A DNA stretch of 64,000 bases from JAHEDH01 sp963753285 (lineage in GTDB: Bacteria > Actinomycetota > Acidimicrobiia > Spongiisociales > ZC4RG35), in NCBI GenBank assembly GCA_963753285.1, contig CAVWBT010000010.1:370134-434133 (forward strand). Reading direction: 5' to 3'. The translations under genes were made by a program, and so were the position numbers. This document shows positions 44,674 through 53,452 of the stretch, one piece after another; position 1 is the first letter of the stretch; each line of letters begins with the position of its first letter. The notes below the pieces were generated by a model. It ran no database searches and was not told the origin of the DNA. It saw only the letters and a program-made list of their open reading frames with translations.

Positions 44674-44910
44674 CTACGCAGCGACGAGTTCTGGCTGAGA
44701 CTCCGTCGAGCGAACGCGGGCGAGGCTCGATGTCGGATTGTCACGCAGGCTGATCTTGCCGACCTGGGCGGCGACTGCGCCGAATGCCGCGACCAGCAGT
44801 CCACCGGTTGCGCCAGTCAGGATCACGAATGCGCCGGCGAGCACGGTGAGTCCAAGACCGGTGACGAGGACGGCCCAGGCGAGCTTGGCGTTGATCGATT
44901 CGAGATTCAT
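44674..44910 (-). CDS. small two-helix membrane protein
   Basis: 78 residues from ATG 44910: a short start (MNLESINAKL), two adjacent hydrophobic segments (WAVLVTGLGLTVLAGAFVIL and GLLVAAFGAVAAQV) and a polar tail (SLRDNPTSSLARVRSTESQP). AGAAAGAGA precedes the start. I do not recognise it. It shares the bidirectional terminator with hup. Confidence 0.6.
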   Translation of the reverse strand: MNLESINAKLAWAVLVTGLGLTVLAGAFVILTGATGGLLVAAFGAVAAQVGKISLRDNPTSSLARVRSTESQPELVAA

Positions 44911-45025
44911 GGCAGGTCTCTTTCTCTGGAAACTCTCTGCCCGATGTATCGGACGCATCCCGAGAGAACTTGAGCGCTCTCCGTGGTTCATCCGCACTAT
45001 CCGTGGTGTGGGGCTCGATGCTCGC

Positions 45026-45067
45026 AAAAAAACGAGAACCGGGCTGCGCATGAGCGCAGCCCGGTTC
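45026..45067 (-). terminator. intrinsic terminator of the SCP2 gene
   Basis: On the minus strand a perfect 14-bp stem (45036-45049 with 45054-45067, GAACCGGGCTGCGC) with a four-base loop is followed by seven Ts (45026-45032). Confidence 0.92.
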
Positions 45068-45083
45068 AAGGCTTGAAATCGGA

Positions 45084-45470
45084 TCAGTAGTCGACTTCGA
45101 GGTCCTTGGTGGCGGCCTGCCACTGCATGATGGCGTTCTGGTGCATCATCAGCTTGGCGAGGTTGCCTTCGACCTTGAGCTTGCCCGACATGAACGCAGT
45201 CTGGACGTTGAGGTCACCCTTGGAGATCCCGATCGCGGTTTCGTAGCTCTCGCCCACCGTGACGTCCGGTTCGTCCACCTGGCCCAGCGAGACCTCGGCT
45301 TCACCGTCGGCCGCTGCCAGGTAGTAGCTGATCTCCCCGCCCGGTGCGTCGGAGATGTTGAACTGAAGCTTCAGCGCGGCATTGGCCACGGCACTGCGGA
45401 ACGCATCGCTCGAGTTGACGGCTCCCTGGACTGCGGTGGCCCACTCGTCGGTGAGGAATTGGACGCTCAT
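45084..45470 (-). CDS. SCP2 sterol-transfer family protein
   Basis: 128 residues forming one SCP2-like lipid-binding domain (ALKLQFNISDAPGGEISYYLAA, VTVGESYETAIGISKGDLNVQTAFMSGKLKVEGNLAKLM). Bacterial members bind acyl chains or sterols; the ligand here is unknown. It is the last gene before the pseudopilin block and has its own terminator. Confidence 0.85.
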   Translation of the reverse strand: MSVQFLTDEWATAVQGAVNSSDAFRSAVANAALKLQFNISDAPGGEISYYLAAADGEAEVSLGQVDEPDVTVGESYETAIGISKGDLNVQTAFMSGKLKVEGNLAKLMMHQNAIMQWQAATKDLEVDY

Positions 45471-45526
45471 GTGAAGACTCCTGGTAGAGGTCGCGTGTGG
45501 GCGAATCTACCAGGAGTCGGTGCAAG

Positions 45527-47152
45527 TCACTTCGAGAGTACGACTTCGAACGGTCCGGTCACGCCACCCGGGAACGACTTCTCGAGCTCGTCGGGCAACG
45601 ATCCGATCGGGAGAAGGAACCCCGTGACCTGGTCCATCCGGAGCTGCTTCATCGAGCCGCCCGAGCCGACTTTCAGGTCGGACTCGTCCGCCGAGCCCTC
45701 GGGCTCGAAGATGAGGCCCTTTCCCTTGTCGTTGCAGGCGTCGGTGTCCGGGAGCGCCCCGCCGTACTTCCCGTTGCAATTGAACCAGACTCGGTTCACG
45801 TAGATCGCACGGAAGCGAATGATCGGCTCCCAGTGCGAGCCTGGTCCCCAGTTGTCGTGGTGGAACTGAGGCGCCCAGCCGAATCGCGGGTTCTGAGCGA
45901 TCGAGTCCTCGAAGAGGTCGACGGTCGAACCGGACGTCTCGTAGGCGGCCAGGCAATCGGACATCGCATCGGTGACGATCGCAGCGATCTCGATCGTCGC
46001 CTTGTCGCACTCCGGGGCGAAGAAGCCGTCCGTGTTGAGGTCGGTGAAGCTACGCAGGTGATCGACGAGCGGCGTGTTGTCGACCTGGTAGTCGATCTTG
46101 TTCGGGCCGACCTTCTGGCTCAACGTGCGGTCGGAGAACGACCCGGGCATCGAGATCTGGAGGAGCAGCGGGGTGACCGAGGCGGGATTGGAGTGGTTCG
46201 CGAAGTCGGCAGGCTCGCCCGTGATGAGACCTATCTCGACGGCCTTGGCGAAGTTGTTTCCCGTGCTGGCGAGCATGGTGTTGACCGGGCCGTAGGAGGG
46301 GGTGTTGTCCGATGGGACGGCCTCACCGCCCGACACGGTGCAGTCGTCGAGTCTCGTTACGCCACTTGGCGGGGCCTGCCATGCACCACCCGATCCGGGG
46401 ATGCGGGATGGTGCAATGGTGCCGATCGGATGGTCGATGCCGGTCGCCACTGCGAGTTGGACCTCATCGACGCCCGGCGTCCCGCAGTCGATGACCGTCC
46501 CGAACCGTCCCCAGGTATCGGAGAGAACCGTCCCGAAGTTGCCGGTGCTGTTGCCATCACAGGCATCCATCGCCTGCCCGGTGGCCGGCTGAGTCAGACA
46601 CGTCTCACCTGCAGGAAGGCCGTTCAGCAGCCCGAAGGGTTTGGGATTCCCGGCTCCGAAGAACTGGAATCTCGCCTCTGCGACCGCAGAGGTGCGGATC
46701 TCATCGGCGCCGATGGCGCCGGCGAGCGCGGTGTCGATGATCTGGTCGGGTACCCGAACGCGGACGGTCTCGAAGTCCGCGCTGATGCAGGTCAGGGTCG
46801 ACGCCGTCCAGCCCGAAGGTGCCGGAACGGGGTCGAGGGCTCCCGGGTCGGTGCAGCTCGACCACGCCGATTCCCATTCGGCCGCGCTGAAGGTCGTGTC
46901 GAGATTGGCCGCGACGATCGCCAGCGCGGAGTCGGCGAGCGTGTTGGTGCTGGAGGGGCTGACGAACGAGAGGGCGGATGCGATTGCCCCGAGGTCGGCA
47001 GCCGTCTGGTCCTGTCGGCGCTCGTTGTATCCGGCACTGAGATCGATCGCAACCGCACCGATCCCAAGCAGCAGGAGAATGGCTGACGCCGTCACGATGG
47101 CGGAGGCCCCGCGTTCGCGGAGGGAAGCGGGCCGGGATCTGGGGTTCAGCAT
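45527..47152 (-). CDS. TadG-like exported pseudopilin, family C (541 aa)
   Basis: N-terminal TadG signature RERGASAIVTASAILLLLGIGAVAIDLSAGYNERRQDQTAADLGA: one hydrophobic helix, then AID, an Arg pair and QTAAD. The long exported part is Cys-containing and similar along its length to the protein at 50032 (ATGIDHPIG against VGTDHLL; AQNPRFGWAPQF against GAHPRFAAVPEF). It carries HHDNWGPGSHW, recalling KHHGNWG of family A. There is no von Willebrand A domain, unlike canonical TadG. Start ATG overlaps the upstream TadE stop by seven bases (ATGCTGA). Confidence 0.82.
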   Translation of the reverse strand: MLNPRSRPASLRERGASAIVTASAILLLLGIGAVAIDLSAGYNERRQDQTAADLGAIASALSFVSPSSTNTLADSALAIVAANLDTTFSAAEWESAWSSCTDPGALDPVPAPSGWTASTLTCISADFETVRVRVPDQIIDTALAGAIGADEIRTSAVAEARFQFFGAGNPKPFGLLNGLPAGETCLTQPATGQAMDACDGNSTGNFGTVLSDTWGRFGTVIDCGTPGVDEVQLAVATGIDHPIGTIAPSRIPGSGGAWQAPPSGVTRLDDCTVSGGEAVPSDNTPSYGPVNTMLASTGNNFAKAVEIGLITGEPADFANHSNPASVTPLLLQISMPGSFSDRTLSQKVGPNKIDYQVDNTPLVDHLRSFTDLNTDGFFAPECDKATIEIAAIVTDAMSDCLAAYETSGSTVDLFEDSIAQNPRFGWAPQFHHDNWGPGSHWEPIIRFRAIYVNRVWFNCNGKYGGALPDTDACNDKGKGLIFEPEGSADESDLKVGSGGSMKQLRMDQVTGFLLPIGSLPDELEKSFPGGVTGPFEVVLSK

Positions 47153-47619
47153 GCCGAGGTAGCGGAACTGCCGAAGGTCTGATCCGACCATGTCGCCTGC
47201 TGCTCCAAGCGGAACGTGGCAGTGTTCTCGAGTTCGTCGGGGACGAAGCTGCTGACGATCGGTGCCCCGGTGAGGGAGTCGATGTATGCGATGACGGTGA
47301 CTTCGGCGTTCTGGCCGATCGCCGTCGTTCCGACGAGGTCGACTTCGATCTCGATGTTGGCGTTGCTCAGGTCGATCGCACCGCACACCGTGTTCATGAT
47401 GTCGGTGGCGTCGATGTCGCCGTCACCGTCCGTGTCGAGGTCGGTGTTGCTGACTGCTGCGAACCTGGCGCCTTCACGGGTCGCGTGACGGACCTCGTTG
47501 TACTGGCCGAAGATGTAGCCGAATTCGATGATGCCAAGCAGCAGAATCAGGAGGAATGGCGCAACCATCGCCATCTCCACTGCGGAGGCACCCTGCTCGC
47601 TGCGCTGTGAACGTTTCAC
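47146..47619 (-). CDS. TadE-like minor pseudopilin
   Basis: 157 residues from GTG 47619, which follows GGAGAG by ten bases. QGASAVEMAMVAPFLLILLLGIIEFGYIFGQYNEV is the TadE signature: Gly, then Glu at +5 and a hydrophobic helix, the site where a prepilin peptidase would cut (family knowledge). REGARFAAV is the usual next element. First gene of a TadE-TadG pair with the 541-residue protein. Confidence 0.88.
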   Translation of the reverse strand: MKRSQRSEQGASAVEMAMVAPFLLILLLGIIEFGYIFGQYNEVRHATREGARFAAVSNTDLDTDGDGDIDATDIMNTVCGAIDLSNANIEIEVDLVGTTAIGQNAEVTVIAYIDSLTGAPIVSSFVPDELENTATFRLEQQATWSDQTFGSSATSAC

Positions 47620-47722
47620 TTGTCGATCTCTCCAGTCGATACTCCAAGAAGCATCGGCAGCGCGGACCATGAACTTGAATGACAAACGGGCTAGTGCACG
47701 GGTTGGCGGGTTTCGCCCGCAA

Positions 47723-48973
47723 TCAGCGGAGCAACTCGAGAGTGAACGTCGGGTTCGTGTTGGGGCTGTCGTCGTAGGTGATCGACAGATCTGAGCCTGA
47801 CAGATTGACCATGTAGGCGATGATGGAGCCGTCCAGGGTGGAGCCGCTCGACGTCGAGAAGCTGACGAGTCCATTCGGAGCGAAGATCAGGCCCTCCCAG
47901 TCGAAGGTGTTCGCAGCGACATTCACCGCGCTTGCCGGCCCGGGGGCGCAGGTCGGAGGCTGGATGTTCCAGGAGAACGCCGTGAGTTTCGTGCTGTTCG
48001 GATTGGATGGATCGACATCGTCGAAGCCGACGATGTCACCGTTGGCGATGACGTCGATAGTTCCTTCAGCGATAAGCGTGATTGTCACGCCGGTATCCAG
48101 GGTCACGCCTTTCAATCCGAGATCACCCGACGAGTAGTAGATCCCGCTTGTAGTCAGAAGGATGTTGTTCACTGCACCGGTGCCGAGACCCTGGGCAATC
48201 AGGTCGGCGTTCTTGATGTCGCCGAGAGCCGAAAGGTCGTGGTAGTCCCCACCGGCCGCAATCGCACGGCTGCCGCCAGGTCGATACTCGACGATCAGAT
48301 TCGGATCGAGCGGATATGGCTGCAGCGTCGTGGGTGACGCGGTTTCGCCGCTCAGGGGGTTCGCTGCCCCCGGAGGTACGTATGTGATGTTTCCCGTGAC
48401 GACCGGGCTGCTGCCGCTCAAAGAGACGTCGCCATTGGTGTGGACCTCGCCATCGACGAAGATGTCAGCACCGGAGACATCGAGTTCTCGCTGGGGACAG
48501 TTGGTTGCCCCGGCAAACACTGCGTATCCCCCCAAGAACGGGTCAGGAGCGCATTGCGCGGTTCCGGTAGCAGCTACGTCCAGCTGGTCCGGCGCATAGG
48601 GAGTGGCAGCGCCGAACGTCGATTCGATGTCGATGACTTCGATCGTGACCGTCCAGATCCCCGAATTCACCGGCGTCTCGACGGCGGTGACGTTGACGTT
48701 TGGCTGGGTGTGGTCGAATCCGTTCCGGAGGGCGACCTCTCTCGCAGCCGCTTGGGGATTGGGTGCAGACGTGTCCTTTGGATTGCAGTCGTCGTAGGCG
48801 GCGGCATAGGCGGCGTTGTCGGCGGCGTTCTGGGCGTCGCGTCGTTCGTCGTATCCAAGGCTGGCATCGATCGCAAGTGATGCGAAGGCGATCAGAACGA
48901 GCAGCGCCACGGTGACGAGCACTGCTGCTGCGCCGGATTCGTTGTGCCGGTGCGTGCGGAGCTGGTGTCTCAT
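47723..48973 (-). CDS. TadG/PilX-like pseudopilin with beta-helix-like exported domain, family D (416 aa)
   Basis: N-terminus SGAAAVLVTVALLVLIAFASLAIDASLGYDERRDAQNAADNAAYA has the TadG signature. The rest is unlike the other TadG proteins: repetitive short hydrophobic/polar strands (ELDVSGADIFVDGEVHTNGD, GVTLDTGVTITLIAEGTIDV, GLIFAPNGLVSFSTSSGS) suggesting a right-handed beta-helix of the kind found in polymer-forming and PilX-like proteins. Start overlaps the upstream stop by ATGA. Confidence 0.78.
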   Translation of the reverse strand: MRHQLRTHRHNESGAAAVLVTVALLVLIAFASLAIDASLGYDERRDAQNAADNAAYAAAYDDCNPKDTSAPNPQAAAREVALRNGFDHTQPNVNVTAVETPVNSGIWTVTIEVIDIESTFGAATPYAPDQLDVAATGTAQCAPDPFLGGYAVFAGATNCPQRELDVSGADIFVDGEVHTNGDVSLSGSSPVVTGNITYVPPGAANPLSGETASPTTLQPYPLDPNLIVEYRPGGSRAIAAGGDYHDLSALGDIKNADLIAQGLGTGAVNNILLTTSGIYYSSGDLGLKGVTLDTGVTITLIAEGTIDVIANGDIVGFDDVDPSNPNSTKLTAFSWNIQPPTCAPGPASAVNVAANTFDWEGLIFAPNGLVSFSTSSGSTLDGSIIAYMVNLSGSDLSITYDDSPNTNPTFTLELLR

Positions 48974-49380
48974 GGGCACGGCTGACCTGGTGCGAATCGT
49001 TCGACGCTCGCCGACGCGGTCAGGTCGAGCGGGCCTGCGAGGGACGAAGCGATCGGGGTGATGAGCGGTTGCGAGAACGTGACGGATACCTCGACGAACC
49101 GTGAAGTTCGTGAGCCAGTGGTGTCCTCGGTGCATGTCACGACGATTGGAGTCGTCGAGAGGTCAGGCGAGGAGATAGAGTTCCGGACGCGAGCCTCGAT
49201 CGACGCGACGTCGGCCGTGTCCGTCAGAGCTGCGTAGGTCGCCCCGTCCTGGACTGCATCCTCGATTGCGATCCGCGTGAAGATCGCTCGACCGATGTCG
49301 ATGACGCCGAACACCAGCACCAATAGCAGGGTCGCAAGGATGGCCGTCTCAACGGCCGCTGCTCCTCGCTGTTCAGCCAC
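48970..49380 (-). CDS. TadE/TadF-like minor pseudopilin
   Basis: 136 residues; RGAAAVETAILATLLLVLVFGVIDIGRAIF carries Gly-x4-Glu and the hydrophobic helix, followed by AVQDGATYAAL in place of the usual REGAR. Middle gene of a three-gene coupled set (8-base overlap before it, ATGA after it). Confidence 0.85.
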   Translation of the reverse strand: MAEQRGAAAVETAILATLLLVLVFGVIDIGRAIFTRIAIEDAVQDGATYAALTDTADVASIEARVRNSISSPDLSTTPIVVTCTEDTTGSRTSRFVEVSVTFSQPLITPIASSLAGPLDLTASASVERFAPGQPCP

Positions 49381-49852
49381 CGACCTGCTCCTCTACGAAG
49401 ATGATCCGCCGTTGAGTTGAATCCAGAGTGAGGCCGTCCAGGAAGATGTCGACGAACGGCGCAACGGCGTCGAATGTGACACCCGTCACCGCAACCTCGA
49501 CAGTCGAACCACTCGTGACGTTCGACGAGGTCGGTGGCGTCCCGCCCTGGCAGTCGGCGATTACGGTGCCTCCGCTATCGAGGTAGGTGATGTCGATGTT
49601 GGCGGGTGTGACGTCGCTGATGACGATTCGACCGACAGCGGCCGCTTCGATGCCGGCGCAGTTGAGGTAGTTGTCGGCCTCGACGGTGGTGGCGAACCGA
49701 GCGCCTTCCCGGGCTGCAGACCACACGCTCGTATAGGCGAACATCGCGCGACTCATCTCGATGATGCCAAAGATCAGCAGGAGGAGAAGGGGGGCGAGCA
49801 CGGCGAACTCGACCATGCTTGCTCCATCATCTCGATGGTGGCGTGAAACCAT
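49373..49852 (-). CDS. TadE-like minor pseudopilin
   Basis: 159 residues; DGASMVEFAVLAPLLLLLIFGIIEMSRAMFAY then AAREGARFATTV. Start ATG 49852 preferred; a TTG at 49861 is in frame. First gene of the set with 48970 and 47723. Upstream (49862-50031) is a gap with a six-base inverted repeat CTAGAC/GTCTAG at 49896-49918 that may mark a promoter. Confidence 0.85.
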   Translation of the reverse strand: MVSRHHRDDGASMVEFAVLAPLLLLLIFGIIEMSRAMFAYTSVWSAAREGARFATTVEADNYLNCAGIEAAAVGRIVISDVTPANIDITYLDSGGTVIADCQGGTPPTSSNVTSGSTVEVAVTGVTFDAVAPFVDIFLDGLTLDSTQRRIIFVEEQVGG

Positions 49853-50031
49853 TGTGCTCAATGCCCGATGCCGCTTGCCCTGTCCCAGTAGGTCACTAGA
49901 CCTATAGGGGGAGTCTAGGAAGCTGGCGCCGCGTTACAGCCCGCAGCGGGATGTCGAGCGATTCGCGTTCGCGCGGCGATGAACAAGGATTGGAATGCGG
50001 CTTCAGGCATCTTCGGGCCGTGGATGATGCC

Positions 50032-51468
50032 TCACTTGATCAGAAGGAACTCCCGGACTGTATTGGCGCCAGGAATCAGTTCGCGAGTCGCCACAGGTAG
50101 CATTTCTAGCTCGATTGAGAAGGCTGTGAGCCCTTCGATCGAGTCGCTGGGGTTGCTCCCGCCGAATCCGCAGTGCGTTTCTGTTGCCAATAGCGGATTG
50201 GAGCACGACGTCTGGTATGTGGCGTTGGGTTCGCCTGGCGAATGTACGGTGCTGCACCTGTTGGCATTGCAGCGCATGTAAATAGTCTCGAGATAGACCG
50301 GAGCGAACGCAACGATATTCCGATCCGCAGGGGGGCTTGAAGCAGTCGGGTAGGCGACGAATTCTGGAACCGCGGCGAAGCGGGGATGTGCTCCGATCGC
50401 CTCGGTGAACATGATCGGACCGCCGAATGACCATGACTGGATGCACAAGTCCATGGATGCTCGGTCAGAGACAGTGATCGAAGTGTTCGCGGGGCACTGC
50501 AGCCCTCCGGCTATTGCGTCGCCATCTACAAGGAACGTCCACAGGGGTGTGTCGTCGATGCTCCAACCCCGGACCGTATCGCACGGCCCAGCCCCACAAA
50601 TCAGTCTCCCAGTGAAGTTGGGGCCCGTGGTTCCGTCGAGTAACCCGTCAGTGATGCCCGAAGTGGGAGAGCCAGTCTGAATCTCCAGCTGATTCGGTTC
50701 TTCGTTCTTGTTGGGGCAGGCGGCCTGATCGTTGATCGCCGCGCCGGCCGTGTAGACGGAAAGCAAGTGGTCGGTGCCGACCGCGATGTTGATCGCAAGG
50801 CGCTTGTTCGAGTTGAAAATGCCACAGTTGTCCGGGGTGCCCAAGTCGTCGCTTCCGTACAGAAAGATGTCCAAATACCCAAAAGCTCCGCTCTGTGGAC
50901 CATTACAAGGTGGCACGGTCTGAGGGGCCTGGTTTGAGAAAAGGCACATCGAGGAGCCAGAACCCGCGGCAAACGGGAGGATGTTTGATACCGAATCATC
51001 GACCAATCCCGCTTCGGCGGTCGCTGAGACACGTACCTCGTTTGCTCCGAGGACTGCCCCGAATGTCGTATCGACCGATGCCGTCGGTACCACGACACGC
51101 GATCGGTCCAGGTTCGACGTGAACGAAACGCACTGGCTCGTCGAAGAAACGCGAGTGAAGTTCGCAGGTCGATTCGGGTCCGTGCATGCAGCCCAGTCGA
51201 GAGTCTGGTTTGGAAGATTGGCATTTGCGACAGCGATAGCCTCTGCGGCTCCTGCATCCACTGCTGCTGGCAGCGAACAAGGGTTACATGACTGAGCGAA
51301 CTGGAGAGCGCTCAGGGACCCGAAATCGGCGGCGGTCTGGGCCTGTCGGCGCTCGGAGAAGCCCGCTCCGATGTCGATCGCAATGGCGACAACGCCGAAG
51401 AGAAGGAGCGCCGATGCCGCGACGACTACGGCTGTGGCACCTCGTTCGGCCACGCGTCGGTCATTCAT
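50032..51468 (-). CDS. TadG-like exported pseudopilin, family C (478 aa)
   Basis: N-terminus RGATAVVVAASALLLFGVVAIAIDIGAGFSERRQAQTAADFGS. The exported domain is rich in Cys (about 20) and resembles the 541-residue family C protein: NCGIFNSNKRLAINIAVGTDHLL, FTEAIGAHPRFAAVPEF, and YLETIYMRCNANRC. G+C is visibly lower here; two lines counted by hand (50101-50220) are 55-57%, against about 62% near 52201. Coupled to the upstream, broken TadE by ATGA. Confidence 0.82.
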   Translation of the reverse strand: MNDRRVAERGATAVVVAASALLLFGVVAIAIDIGAGFSERRQAQTAADFGSLSALQFAQSCNPCSLPAAVDAGAAEAIAVANANLPNQTLDWAACTDPNRPANFTRVSSTSQCVSFTSNLDRSRVVVPTASVDTTFGAVLGANEVRVSATAEAGLVDDSVSNILPFAAGSGSSMCLFSNQAPQTVPPCNGPQSGAFGYLDIFLYGSDDLGTPDNCGIFNSNKRLAINIAVGTDHLLSVYTAGAAINDQAACPNKNEEPNQLEIQTGSPTSGITDGLLDGTTGPNFTGRLICGAGPCDTVRGWSIDDTPLWTFLVDGDAIAGGLQCPANTSITVSDRASMDLCIQSWSFGGPIMFTEAIGAHPRFAAVPEFVAYPTASSPPADRNIVAFAPVYLETIYMRCNANRCSTVHSPGEPNATYQTSCSNPLLATETHCGFGGSNPSDSIEGLTAFSIELEMLPVATRELIPGANTVREFLLIK

Positions 51469-51973
51469 GGGCACGTTGCTTTGTCGATAGGAGTGGTCGA
51501 GCCGTCCCACGTTGGGTCTTGCTCCAAGCGGAACTCAACGCTCGACGTCAGGTCGAACGGGAACAGTGACGAGAAAGGGGGGAGGTTGCTCAGAGACTCG
51601 GAGGTTCCGACGACCTCGATGACGCCTGTGTCTCCGACCTGTATGCCAGGATCGCCGTTCGTGTTGAGCTGCGACAGCGTTACGCGGATGTTGGACATTC
51701 CGCTGTCGAGTCCATCCATCGCGGAGCAAACGACGTCAGCGATGTCTGCGTCTGTGGCGTTTGCGCCTGGGCCGCCGTCTACTGACGCGAATCGTGCCCC
51801 TTCTCGGGCGCCGTGTCTCACGTCGTTGGACTGGCCGAACAGCCAGCCGAACTCGACGATTCCAAGATCACGAGAATCAGAGCAGGGGCGCAAGAACTGC
51901 GAACTCGACGAGGCTTGGCGCCTCGTTCCGGATCTGTGCCGCGCGCCCAGGCCCTGCGCTTCGAATACCCCAT
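51465..51973 (-). pseudogene. TadE-like minor pseudopilin with three frameshifts in its hydrophobic helix
   Basis: Piecing frames together gives a normal TadE start: PERGA, SLVEFAVLAPLL, LILVIL, GIVEFGWLFGQSNDV, then REGARFASVDGG and a normal C-terminus. The pieces lie in different frames: an extra base near 51918, a shift near 51888 and a missing base near 51862. As it stands only a leaderless C-terminal piece (from 51893) is open. The downstream family C TadG partner is intact. Either the sequence is poor here or the gene is decaying. Confidence 0.7.
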
Positions 51974-52028
51974 GTGCTCAACCCTTCCGACTCCCATAGG
52001 CGGTCCCACCCGCGGTATACCCGACCCA

Positions 52029-52056
52029 AAAGGTAGCACTCTGTAACGGTTGTACA
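52029..52056 (-). promoter_or_regulatory. possible sigma-70-like promoter for the 51465-51973 module
   Basis: On the minus strand TTGTAC (52051-52056), 16-base spacer, TACCTT (52029-52034), about 55 bases before the TadE start. Confidence 0.3.
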
Positions 52057-52116
52057 AGGTCGCGTACTTGTCGGTGAGTCGCTGGACCCATGAGTGTCGG
52101 GCCCTGTGGACGCCGG

Positions 52117-52153
52117 ACCGGGGGAGGGTGGCAGGGCAGCTCCCCTCCCCCGG
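52117..52153. terminator. G/C-rich hairpin after the family A TadG gene
   Basis: CCGGGGGAGGG pairs with CCCTCCCCCGG across a 13-base loop, just beyond the stop at 52160. No T run follows, so termination is only a guess. Confidence 0.4.
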
Positions 52154-52159
52154 GAGAGA

Positions 52160-53452
52160 TTATCCGGCGATCAGTTTCACTCCCGCCGGCACGTTGATCG
52201 AGCCGAAGGGAGCGAAGGTCGAGCCGTCCTCACATGTCGCATTCGGCCCGAACCAGATGACGTCGGAGACGATTTGGCCAAGTCCGTTGCCTGAGCCGTT
52301 CCCGACGTCGGAACGGTTGTCCGGCTCGCGGATGTAGACGGTGTAGAACCCGATGATCTTCATGCGCTTGCGACCGTTGGGCCAGGTGGTGCCAGAGTCG
52401 CCCAACGCCCAGTTGTCGTTGCGAACCACGATCGGGACTGTTGCGAGCCTGGGTGAGTCGCACTTGATGCCTCCGCCGTCGTAGTAGTACTGCTGGTTCT
52501 TGACGGCGGAGTACGGGCCGTACAGGCTGTTGTGCCAGCCAGCGGGCTGGATGAAGCCGCCGGGGAAGTCCGCCGGTGGCGAGGTGGACCACAGAGAGGC
52601 GAGCGTCGAGGCAGCGTTGCCACCCAAGACCTGCGTCATCGAGTCGCAGTTGAAATCTCCACCCTGGACGCAATCGGCGTTGGAGATGTCGGACATGCGG
52701 TTGGCCACACCCTGATTGAATGGGCCGACCATGTTGCCGGGTTCGGTGTCGGCGGCATTACAGGACTGGCCGACGTTGACGCATTCGATCCCGGGCAGGC
52801 CGGTGTGGGCGTCATTGCTGCCCCAGTTGCCATGGTGCTTGGAGACGTCGGCGGCCATCCCATTCTCGAGTGCGTCTCGCCAGCTGTTGGCGCCCGGGTT
52901 GGGGGCGCCGATGGCCCCGCAGTTGCCCGTTACCTTGCTTGCGCAATCGAAGAGGTCGCCCGAGAACGTGCCGGGGAGTGCGCCGAGCGGCAGCACGCCT
53001 GCGCCTCCGGTCGCTCTCAGCCCGAAACAGAACGCCTCTTGGGTGATCGTGACCTGGTTGGTTCCGATCACCGCAGCGAAGTCCGTCTCTGCTTGTTCGC
53101 TCACCACGACCGACATCTCGTCGTCGTTCCCGTTGTGGTTGGCGTTGATCGTCACGGTGTTGCCCGCCCCATCGCTCATGACGCCGGTGGTGCCCGAGAC
53201 CACCGGCATCCCGAGGGCCTTCTCCGGCCAGTTGAGCGTCACGATCTCGGCGGCGGCGGTGATCGCCGCGGACGTGTCCGGCAGTTCGGCGACGCCTGCA
53301 AGGCAGGCGAGGTCGGCGGTGGTCTGGTCTGCTCGAGCGTCCTGGTAGAAGCTCGAGGTGTCGACGGCGAGTGCCGCCGCTCCGAGCATGAACAGCAGGC
53401 CAGCAGCGACCAGAAGCGCCGCGGCACCACGTTCGGTGCGGGCCGCCCTCAT
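52160..53452 (-). CDS. TadG-like exported pseudopilin, family A copy 1 (430 aa)
   Basis: N-terminus RGAAALLVAAGLLFMLGAAALAVDTSSFYQDARADQTTADLACLAG. The exported domain has KHHGNWGSNDAHTG, FNQGVANRMSDIS, DCVQGGDFNCDSM, GGIKCDSPRLATVPIV, and a C-terminus FGPNATCEDGSTFAPFGS then VPAGVKLIAG. Nearly every motif recurs in the protein at 54130, so the two are paralogues from tandem duplication. Start overlaps the TadE stop by ATGA. Confidence 0.85.
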   Translation of the reverse strand: MRAARTERGAAALLVAAGLLFMLGAAALAVDTSSFYQDARADQTTADLACLAGVAELPDTSAAITAAAEIVTLNWPEKALGMPVVSGTTGVMSDGAGNTVTINANHNGNDDEMSVVVSEQAETDFAAVIGTNQVTITQEAFCFGLRATGGAGVLPLGALPGTFSGDLFDCASKVTGNCGAIGAPNPGANSWRDALENGMAADVSKHHGNWGSNDAHTGLPGIECVNVGQSCNAADTEPGNMVGPFNQGVANRMSDISNADCVQGGDFNCDSMTQVLGGNAASTLASLWSTSPPADFPGGFIQPAGWHNSLYGPYSAVKNQQYYYDGGGIKCDSPRLATVPIVVRNDNWALGDSGTTWPNGRKRMKIIGFYTVYIREPDNRSDVGNGSGNGLGQIVSDVIWFGPNATCEDGSTFAPFGSINVPAGVKLIAG

